Assembly: GCA_017473435.1 (NCBI GenBank)
Contig: JAFULG010000065.1
Location: 1-64,000, forward strand
Direction: 5' to 3'
From: Clostridia bacterium
GTDB taxonomy: Bacteria > Bacillota > Clostridia > Oscillospirales > Acutalibacteraceae
Length of the DNA: 64,000 bases
Shown here: one piece after another, positions 25,460 through 31,699 of the stretch
Numbering within the stretch: the first letter of the stretch is position 1
Layout: each line of letters starts with the position of its first letter
Program-made: the position numbers and the translations under genes
The notes under the pieces: model-generated
What the model was told of the DNA's origin: nothing
The model's database searches: none
Seen by the model: only the letters and a program-made list of their open reading frames with translations

Positions 25460-25491
25460 AATATTCATTACCTGTTTTAAAAAAATCAAAA
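25460..25491 (-). promoter_or_regulatory. 18-nt-spaced promoter-like element before the TraG/M50 unit
   Basis: Minus strand TTTTGA (25491-25486), 18 nt, TGAATATT (25467-25460), then AAAGTGTAACAC. It lies 79 nt before the first start codon. Confidence 0.65.
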
Positions 25492-25597
25492 AACTATTGG
25501 TTAGATGAACCAACAGTTTCTAATATGTTGTAATTTACTTAATGTAAAAACGACTTAGTTTTTAACAAATACATAGTAATATATTTAAAATCTAATA

Positions 25598-25626
25598 TTG
25601 ACACTTACACAGTTTCATTATATAAT
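25598..25626 (+). promoter_or_regulatory. Array 4 promoter (rightward)
   Basis: TTGACA (25598-25603), 17 nt, TATAAT (25621-25626), 20 nt before the first repeat. Confidence 0.88.
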
Positions 25627-25645
25627 CAGCGTATAAATAGTTGTT

Positions 25646-25941
25646 CTATGCTACCTAATAAAGGGATTGATGCTTTTTTTAGTCCTTCTAAAAATATTTA
25701 ATAATAAATGTTCTACATTACCTAATATTAGGGATTGATACATAACGTCCACAGAATTTCACCTCCTATAGGTTTTATCTACATTACCTAATATTAGGGA
25801 TTGATACTTTTCCAAGTCAGGCTTATATTTGAAATCTTCACATCTACATTACCTAATATTAGGGATTGATACTTTATAATTGAACAAGGATTACCGCCTT
25901 CTATATGAGCCTCTACATTACCTAATATCAGAATTTTATCT
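25646..25941 (+). CRISPR. CRISPR array 4: five repeats, four spacers, rightward
   Basis: Repeats start at 25646, 25713, 25779, 25844 and 25913. The three central ones are canonical. The leader-proximal one is decayed (CTAATAAAGGG lacks half the palindrome) and so is the last (AATATCAGAATTTTATC). Spacers are 37-40 nt. This is the only multi-repeat array transcribed on the plus strand. A decayed leader-proximal repeat is unusual because new repeats are normally copied from it. Confidence 0.95.
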
Positions 25942-26030
25942 AACTCAATTTATAAAAAAACATACTCTCTTTACAAAAATGTTAGGCGGGTATGGTCGGT
26001 AATGTTTATACTGTTTTTATGCTAGTCGCT

Positions 26031-26070
26031 ATACGCCTGAAACCATCAATTTCAGGCGTATAACTTTTTT
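26031..26070. terminator. Terminator between array 4 and SH3b gene
   Basis: ATACGCCTGAAA...TTTCAGGCGTAT, a 12-bp perfect stem followed on the plus side by a T-rich run. It ends array 4 and may also serve the converging SH3b gene. Confidence 0.8.
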
Positions 26071-26121
26071 CAACCTCCTTCTTAAAATTTCTATAATGGT
26101 TATTCGCTTTTAAACAAATAA

Positions 26122-27561
26122 TTATTGTTTGCTAAGTTTAACCTGATTATTATACACGGCATTTATATTGCTGCTTACTTTACTGTCAAACAGATTATCG
26201 AAAGTATTTTTAGCCTGAATGGAGTATTTGCCGTAATTGTATACATTCTTCAACTGTGCCAAGGCTGTTGATCCGTTTGAATAAATATCAACAATATCAC
26301 CTAAGGCCTTACCGTATGTTCCAACGAGGGTATTAAACATCGCGGAAAAATGAGTTTTTAAGGAGCTTTTTGTAGCTTTGCTCATATTGGTATAGTCATC
26401 TACTAAACCAAGCATACAATCGGTCCCGGAAAAGAGGAATGCTGTTCTTGCATTGACAAGACAGTTTTTAACCTTTACAGCTTCTTCGTAAGAAGATACA
26501 CCGTTTGAACAATAGCTTTTAACTGCATCGGCATTTGAAACCGCCATTGCTGAAACTTCTTCTAACAAAATCGCTGTTAAGAGGTCTATATATCCTTCCT
26601 CGGTTAAATATGTGCAGGATGAAATAAGCGATTTAGGATTTTTGGTAAGCATGATACTTGCGAAAGAACCGGAAATAGAACCTAAAATCTTTTGCTTGTT
26701 CTGTACTGAAAGAATCTCCTGGCATACATCGTTAAGCTTAGCAACACTATAATAGTTTTTAACTATATCAATAAGGTTGTTACTTAATATATTTACATAA
26801 TCTGTAAACATAAGCTTTTTTAATGTTTCTTTATCAGTCACCGGAGTATAGTTAGATTTTAAATATACGACTGTTCCCTTGGAAATACCGTTATGGGCAG
26901 ATTTGAGGGATGCCTTAAAGAATTTGGTATTGCCAATGTAATAAGTGCTTTGAATATTGCATTTTGATGAAAGACTGGTTGTTGTCGAAGTAGTGGGTTT
27001 GGAGCTGGAAGTATTTGATGATGAGGTTGATTTCTTCACACAGTATGCAAGCGAAATCCAACCTGATTTGGTACCATTAGTACATTTGATAGATGAGGTA
27101 TAACCCCACTCACCGCTAACCTTACTCACGTTAAATGTAACACCCTTTGAAGCAGCACCGACTTTGGAATAATTAGTACCGGCTCCTTTTCTCACATTTG
27201 AACCGTTAGATGCATTTACCATATATGTACCGGTAGAATATTTTTCTGAACTTGATGATGAGCTTTTTTTGTTGCAATACGCAAGTGAAACCCATCCTGA
27301 TTTCGTACCATTGGTACATTTGATAGATGATGTATAACCCCACTCACCGTTAACCTTACTTACATTAAAGGTAACACCTTTAGAGGCTGCACCTACTCTC
27401 GAGTAACCTGTACCGGCTCCCTTTCTTACATTAACACCACTGGGGGCACTTACAGTATATGTACCTGTAGTATTTGATGCCGCATTTGCTACGATTGCAA
27501 TTGAACCGAATATTGTTACAACCACAAGAGCCAAAGATATAATCTTTTTGAGATTTTTCAT
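26122..27561 (-). CDS. Secreted protein with two SH3b domains and helical C-terminus
   Basis: 479 residues. Signal peptide 1-28 (MKNLKKIISLALVVVTIFGS...ANA-A). Two nearly identical bacterial SH3 domains (about 33-98 and 110-174; VNVRKGAGTGYSRVGAASKG...SGWVSLAYC), a Ser/Thr-rich linker (about 175-200), then about 275 residues of mostly helical, unrecognised sequence with several cysteines. SH3b domains bind cell-wall peptides, so it should sit on the surface. It resembles the N-terminal part of the C39-like protein at 18074 and shares its regulatory leader. The C-terminal domain could be an effector aimed at neighbours or at the wall; nothing in the sequence settles this. Confidence 0.8.
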   Translation of the reverse strand: MKNLKKIISLALVVVTIFGSIAIVANAASNTTGTYTVSAPSGVNVRKGAGTGYSRVGAASKGVTFNVSKVNGEWGYTSSIKCTNGTKSGWVSLAYCNKKSSSSSSEKYSTGTYMVNASNGSNVRKGAGTNYSKVGAASKGVTFNVSKVSGEWGYTSSIKCTNGTKSGWISLAYCVKKSTSSSNTSSSKPTTSTTTSLSSKCNIQSTYYIGNTKFFKASLKSAHNGISKGTVVYLKSNYTPVTDKETLKKLMFTDYVNILSNNLIDIVKNYYSVAKLNDVCQEILSVQNKQKILGSISGSFASIMLTKNPKSLISSCTYLTEEGYIDLLTAILLEEVSAMAVSNADAVKSYCSNGVSSYEEAVKVKNCLVNARTAFLFSGTDCMLGLVDDYTNMSKATKSSLKTHFSAMFNTLVGTYGKALGDIVDIYSNGSTALAQLKNVYNYGKYSIQAKNTFDNLFDSKVSSNINAVYNNQVKLSKQ

Positions 27562-27658
27562 TTTAACGTCTCCTTTTTATTTTGATAGAAGTTTTGTAAA
27601 AAAGCCCTGCAACAGCATTCTTGCAAAAATCACTCCTTTATAGTATTTGAACAGTTAG

Positions 27659-27688
27659 CTATATAGGTCGATCTCTTGAATACACCAT
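27659..27688 (-). CDS. Leader micro-ORF MVYSRDRPI
   Basis: Nine codons behind GGAGGAAAAGTG, 98 nt before the SH3b gene. It is the counterpart of the micro-ORF at 19812-19838; six residues YSRDRP are identical. Confidence 0.5.
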   Translation of the reverse strand: MVYSRDRPI

Positions 27689-27719
27689 CACTTTTCCTCC
27701 TTTTGTTTGGTTACACTTA

Positions 27720-27751
27720 AATATTCAATTTGTAAATTAAAAATATCAAAA
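27720..27751 (-). promoter_or_regulatory. 18-nt-spaced promoter-like element, proximal copy for SH3b gene
   Basis: Minus strand TTTTGA (27751-27746), 18 nt, TGAATATT (27727-27720), then TAAGTGTAACC. 32 nt upstream of the micro-ORF. Confidence 0.65.
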
Positions 27752-27812
27752 CAACATAAAAATTTTTGTGTAACATTAATACACAGTTACCTTCGCATTC
27801 TTTTTTACACTT

Positions 27813-27844
27813 TTATATTCATTCTTGAAATCAAATAAATCAAA
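27813..27844 (-). promoter_or_regulatory. 18-nt-spaced promoter-like element, distal copy for SH3b gene
   Basis: Minus strand TTTTGA (27844-27839), 18 nt, TGAATATA (27820-27813), then AAAGTGTAA. 125 nt upstream of the micro-ORF. Confidence 0.65.
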
Positions 27845-27913
27845 ATTTTTTAATAACATGCATACTTATTGAAAAAACTTGGTTTTAAATTGAGGCAAAG
27901 TATTAAATAGTAT

Positions 27914-27950
27914 AAAAAAGCACACCTTCAAAATGAAGATGTGCTTTTTA
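27914..27950 (-). terminator. Terminator of CARF/sigma-like operon
   Basis: AAAAAAGCACACCTTC...GAAGATGTGCTTTTT stem just past the leftward stop codon. Its sequence is close to the array 2 terminator (20074), a sign of duplication within the island. Confidence 0.85.
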
Positions 27951-27972
27951 TGTAGAAAGGTAATTGTACTGT

Positions 27973-28923
27973 TTAATCTCTCAATGCTTCGCCGATACTG
28001 TCTCGTATTATTTCATAAAACTTTTTTTGTCGATAATGAAATGTATTTTGTAACACCCCACAAAATACGTATACCGCTTTGTCTTTGAGAATCTTAATGT
28101 CAGAATTGTTTTTGTACAAATTTTCCGCCAAATCGTTTTCAAAAACAAACTGAGACAATTCAGCATAACAAAGCTCAAGAAAATCTTCAGGCATACCATC
28201 AATTAATGTGGTCATTTTGCTTGTGAAATCTGCGGCCAAAGGTTCAAGTAGTATCTTACTATAAGTATTCAAATTATTGAAGTATTCAGAAAACTTCCGG
28301 GTGTAATTAATCAAAATCTTACTATAAATATATGGTGTCAATTCAATCGCTTTGCCTGATTTAATTAAATCAGAGACAAACCTTGCTATTATAACAATGT
28401 TATTTTCACCAACATGTGTAGTTTCACTATCCACTATCTCTATTTCTTTTTCGTCGTTATCAGGATTTTCGTCTCCGACTATAACAGCTTTTATTCCGGT
28501 TGGCTTATAAATGCCTCCACCGGTTTCCGTTGTTTCTTTCAGCGACAGCCAACTGAATTTCGTTTTCATTCTGTCTTTCAGCAGACTTATAAAATAAGTA
28601 GAGAATTTCATACCTTTTCCAGGCTTGTATCCGGAGGAAGAGTTCTCTCCGGATTGAAGTTTCTTTTCGCCTATTGCCTCTTCGATAACATCATAGAATA
28701 CACCGATTGTACAATTAACACCGAAAACATAACCCCAATCATCTGTATGATCGTAAGAGGGAAATTCTTTGATTTTATTCTTTCTTTGCTCTTCTGTTTC
28801 AGGTGTATACGCATTGTAGAGCATTTCCCATAGTCTCGCTCTGTCTTCTGGTTGGCGGTTTTCAGAAAAATGTCTGTCGGCAATTTCATTTAATCTGTCA
28901 AAAGAAATTTTGAAAGCCTTCAT
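27973..28923 (-). CDS. Unknown protein with possible sigma-region-2-like segment, partner of CARF gene
   Basis: 316 residues from ATG 28923, behind GGAGGGATAAAATTC inside the end of the CARF gene. Residues about 70-125 (GVFYDVIEEAIG...KPGKGMKFSTYFISLLKDRMKTKF) follow the spacing of sigma-70 region 2, where a core-binding helix is followed by G-x-x-F-x-T-Y-x-x-x-x-x-x-x-R. No region 4 HTH is visible. The C-terminal 170 residues are helical and unrecognised (LLEPLAADFTSKMTTLIDGMPEDFLELCYAELSQF). The 5-nt gap to the CARF gene means the two work together. It could be a signal-controlled transcription factor or an effector of a new type. The sigma comparison is by eye only and weak. Confidence 0.45.
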   Translation of the reverse strand: MKAFKISFDRLNEIADRHFSENRQPEDRARLWEMLYNAYTPETEEQRKNKIKEFPSYDHTDDWGYVFGVNCTIGVFYDVIEEAIGEKKLQSGENSSSGYKPGKGMKFSTYFISLLKDRMKTKFSWLSLKETTETGGGIYKPTGIKAVIVGDENPDNDEKEIEIVDSETTHVGENNIVIIARFVSDLIKSGKAIELTPYIYSKILINYTRKFSEYFNNLNTYSKILLEPLAADFTSKMTTLIDGMPEDFLELCYAELSQFVFENDLAENLYKNNSDIKILKDKAVYVFCGVLQNTFHYRQKKFYEIIRDSIGEALRD

Positions 28924-28928
28924 GAATT

Positions 28929-29564
28929 TTATCCCTCCACTCCCAACATTGCACGTAAAGCGTCCTCCGGATTTGTTAACTTAAGCTTAGCAAGACTGTT
29001 TATAGCAGAATCTATATAAAATAAAGGAGTAACATCGTATATTTCGCCAATATCAGAGCCCGGAGGCGCATTCCATGGTCTGGCACCATAAACAACTTTT
29101 TTTATTTCAACATTTTCCTTAACCTTATAAGCATAATTAAGTGCCATATTAATTATAATGGGGATCGGCTTTGTTCCGTAGGTGAGACAAGCAAAAAGCT
29201 CATCATCTTTTTCGACAACGCCAATAAGCTTTGAAAATAATTTTATCTGCGTATCTACTGTTTCATCACCGTTTTTATAAACTGGAAGTAAATCATATTC
29301 AAATCCTATATCATTTTTCATTTCTTCCAATTCTTCTAAAAATAATTCATAATTTTTGTTGCTTACTTCACCATCGATTTTACCCTTAATTATTACAGGT
29401 ACAATTATAATTTTCTCATTTTTGCTGACAAAATTATTTATTGTAGCAAGTATCGGAAATGCAATTTTCTTGTTGCAAATCAGACTTTCATTATCCATAG
29501 CATTGTAATACATAGGGTTTAAATCGTTACCTTGAAGTGAAATTGTTGTTATAAATTTTTTCAT
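28929..29564 (-). CDS. Stand-alone CARF protein (TM1812-like)
   Basis: 211 residues from ATG 29564 (GGAG, 7 nt). The N-terminus has the TM1812-family opening KFITTISLQGNDLNPMYY. Residues about 144-155 (LFACLTYGTKPIP) correspond to the D-x-THG-x-R ligand motif of this group, followed by the KKVVYGARPWN strand and IYDVTPLF. No effector domain follows the CARF part, unlike the CARF-HEPN protein at 15313. CARF domains bind cyclic oligoadenylates made by Cas10, so this protein should be a pure sensor that signals through the protein encoded 5 nt downstream. Its promoter region carries the 18-nt-spaced element. Confidence 0.7.
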   Translation of the reverse strand: MKKFITTISLQGNDLNPMYYNAMDNESLICNKKIAFPILATINNFVSKNEKIIIVPVIIKGKIDGEVSNKNYELFLEELEEMKNDIGFEYDLLPVYKNGDETVDTQIKLFSKLIGVVEKDDELFACLTYGTKPIPIIINMALNYAYKVKENVEIKKVVYGARPWNAPPGSDIGEIYDVTPLFYIDSAINSLAKLKLTNPEDALRAMLGVEG

Positions 29565-29694
29565 GCTTTTTCTCCATTCTATGTTTATAGCATATATTGA
29601 CAGTGCCAAAAGTCACTTTGATTATATCTTATATCGGTCTTCTTTGTCAATTTTTTTCGTTTATATATAATCTGATTGAATTGATTTATAATTT

Positions 29695-29726
29695 AATATT
29701 CATATCCCAAAACACAAAAATCACAA
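29695..29726 (-). promoter_or_regulatory. 18-nt-spaced promoter-like element before the CARF operon
   Basis: Minus strand TTGTGA (29726-29721), 18 nt, TGAATATT (29702-29695). Most diverged copy in the -35 region, 131 nt before the CARF start. Confidence 0.55.
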
Positions 29727-29832
29727 CAAGTAAAAAATATAAAGGGCTTTTATTATTAAAGCAGATATCTAACATTGATATGTATATCAAAAATCCGATA
29801 CTCATAAAGCTCATATTTTCAACAAACAAAAA

Positions 29833-29875
29833 GAAAAAGCGTCTTGCAAGCTTATGCTTCAAGATGCTTTTTTCT
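29833..29875 (-). terminator. Terminator at end of array 5
   Basis: AAAAAGCGTCTTGAAGC-type stem (GCGTCTTGCAAGC...GCTTCAAGATGC) flanked by A and T runs, directly past the last repeat of array 5 on the minus strand. Confidence 0.75.
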
Positions 29876-29886
29876 TTTACTGTTAA

Positions 29887-30177
29887 AAGTAATCGCTAAT
29901 ATTAGGTAATGTAGCAAACGAGATTATGAGATTGACCGGAATAAAGTTCAAAATTATCAATCCCTAACATTAGGTAATGTAGGAAAACGAATGGAGTTAC
30001 TCCAAGGCGTTGGATTAAACTGTATCAATCCCTAATATTAGGTAAGGTAGATTTAACTAAAAAATACGAACACGAGTTTTACAATGATGAATGTCAATCC
30101 CTGATATTTGGTAATGTAGTTATTTTGTAAAATATGGTGTATACCAGTGTATCAATCCCTAACATTAGGTAAAATTA
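29887..30177 (-). CRISPR. CRISPR array 5: five repeats, four spacers
   Basis: Repeats near 29887, 29954, 30022, 30091 and 30149, all with one to four changes (TAACATTAGG, CTGATATTTGG, GGTAAGGTAG). Leftward, driven by the promoter at 30195-30223. The leader-proximal repeat ends TAAAATTA instead of TAATGTAG. Confidence 0.92.
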
Positions 30178-30194
30178 AATTTAATTTCAAATAT

Positions 30195-30223
30195 ATTATA
30201 CCAGCCTGGTGTGTTCATGTCAA
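30195..30223 (-). promoter_or_regulatory. Array 5 promoter (leftward)
   Basis: Minus strand TTGACA (30223-30218), 17 nt, TATAAT (30200-30195). Confidence 0.85.
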
Positions 30224-30294
30224 TGTTTATAGTATTTTATATTCAGTTGTAAAATGAAACTCACTCAAAAGAAGTTATTCAACATAAGCTTTTC

Positions 30295-30323
30295 TTGACA
30301 AGATAAAAATATGATAGTATAAT
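30295..30323 (+). promoter_or_regulatory. Divergent rightward promoter in the array 5 leader
   Basis: TTGACA (30295-30300), 17 nt, TATAAT (30318-30323). It reads through one repeat into the terminator at 30388-30426. Confidence 0.85.
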
Positions 30324-30341
30324 GTAAAAAAGCAAATTATT

Positions 30342-30370
30342 ATACATTACCTAATATTAGGGATTGTATG
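30342..30370 (+). CRISPR. Solitary repeat downstream of the divergent promoter
   Basis: One repeat with an intact palindrome and handle GGGATTGTATG, followed by about 20 nt and a terminator. Third example of this arrangement. Confidence 0.75.
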
Positions 30371-30387
30371 CATAAAGTAAAATAACA

Positions 30388-30426
30388 AAGAGACTTGCCG
30401 GTTAAAACATGCAAGTCTCTTTGTTT
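30388..30426. terminator. Terminator shared by solitary-repeat RNA and DUF6809 gene
   Basis: AACAAAGAGACTTGC...GCAAGTCTCTTTGTT, a 14-bp perfect stem followed by TTT; it works for both converging transcripts. Confidence 0.85.
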
Positions 30427-30436
30427 TATAATGTTA

Positions 30437-30703
30437 TTATTTTACAAAAGCATCATATGTAAATCTTGCACCGAGCCGGAAGCCTGATATGAAGCTGTCA
30501 GAATTACCGATGCTTGAAAATTCATTATAAGCAAGAACGTAATTTACAAACAACTCTTTTTCCTTTTCGGGTAGCATTTCGGTCAATTCTTCTTCCTTCT
30601 TAACAAGAGCGCTGAGCTTCTTTTTCAGTTTAGGTGTGATTTCTGTAGAGAGTGACTGCGGCTCAATGTTACCATAATAAAATTCTTCGATAAAGTTTGA
30701 CAT
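30437..30703 (-). CDS. DUF6809-like small protein
   Basis: 88 residues from ATG 30703, 5 nt after AGGAGG; a longer frame upstream to 30874 lacks a site. It starts SNFIEEFYYGNIEPQ, is helical and charged in the middle (LKKKLSALVKKEEELTEML) and ends with the DUF6809 pattern ISGFRLGARFTYDAF. Such proteins are common in clostridial mobile elements; role unknown. It lies at the right border of the island. Confidence 0.7.
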   Translation of the reverse strand: MSNFIEEFYYGNIEPQSLSTEITPKLKKKLSALVKKEEELTEMLPEKEKELFVNYVLAYNEFSSIGNSDSFISGFRLGARFTYDAFVK

Positions 30704-30922
30704 TGTATCCCTCCTAAGTTTGAGTCCATTTTTTAGGTCTGCAGTAGTTAATAAATTATGAACGAGATAATTGTAAATAAATTGTAAACGAGCATTTTCG
30801 GTCAGTTCTACCATCACTAAACTTGAAAGCCCTAAAATACCCGTAACCCCAGTAAAATAGGGCTTTTTCACCACCTTTCGTGTCGAAATTTGTGTAAGAT
30901 TTTGCGTTGCTTTTCGCTTAAT

Positions 30923-31573
30923 TTATGGTTCTATTTTAACATCTACAGGTGCCATTGCCGCGCCCATATTTGTGCTGTCCACTATACCTAAATCCACTAC
31001 CGTGCCGAGATGAGCCGCCGTGATTTTCGGCAGATTTCCCGAGTCACTCTCGCTTAAAATAAGCGCACCTGCCCCCGTGACCGTACGCTGTGCCGTAGGC
31101 GTCCGCTGACCGCCGTACTCAAGCGGAAAACGGAATTGCTTTTCTGCAGAGCAGAAGTGAGAGCTTGTTGCTGCCATGCATATATTCATCGCACCGCTTT
31201 CAACAGAAAGGCAGGCAACAAGAGAAGAAAGTGCCATTGTTGAGCAGGCTCCGAACACTCCGCCAAAGGGCACACTCATATCTCTTAAGGAAAAGCTTGC
31301 ACTTATACATTGATTAAGAAGATCGCCTGCAAAAACCGCATCGATGTCCTTTTCCTTCATATTTCCCTTTTTTAAGGCTGTCTGCATTGCAGCAGTAAGC
31401 AAATCGCTTTCCGCCTTCTCCCAAGCCTTTTCGCCCATTGTGGTGTCCTCAAACACCTTATCAAAGCATTTTCCAAGCGGACCTTCCCCCTCAAGCCTGC
31501 CCGCTACACCCGCACTTGCAATCACACGGATTTCCTTTTCAAAAGTAAAGGTTTTTCCTTTTCTTGTTGCCAT
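30923..31573 (-). pseudogene. spoVAD: SpoVAD, C-terminally truncated
   Basis: 216 residues from ATG 31573 (GAGGTGAAGCC). It matches SpoVAD up to NMGAAMAP (AGVAGRLEGEGPLG, ACSTMALSSLVAC and CMAATSSHFCSAEKQFRFPLEYG are diagnostic), a thiolase-like protein that binds dipicolinic acid during spore formation. Complete SpoVAD is about 330-340 residues. Here, after AP, the frame reads VDVKIEP and stops, and the flanking DNA turns AT-rich. The missing third, and spoVAE that normally follows, were replaced by the island border near 30945. The protein is probably non-functional unless another copy exists elsewhere. Confidence 0.85.
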
Positions 31574-31639
31574 GGCTTCACCTCAAAAATCAGTCTAAAA
31601 TTATATTTTGCAAAGTTTTTACAAATATTCCTTGCCATA

Positions 31640-31669
31640 TTGATTTTTCTTCTTTTCGCGTGATATAAT
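31640..31669 (+). promoter_or_regulatory. Promoter of beta-galactosidase gene
   Basis: TTGATT (31640-31645), 18 nt, TATAAT (31664-31669), 30 nt before ATG 31700. Confidence 0.65.
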
Positions 31670-31699
31670 TCGACCAGAAGCAAAAAAAGGAGTTTTATT

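Noticed and set aside
30704..30874. Longer start for the DUF6809-like gene
   Set aside because: The extra 57 residues are not like the family and precede a clear AGGAGG site at 30703.
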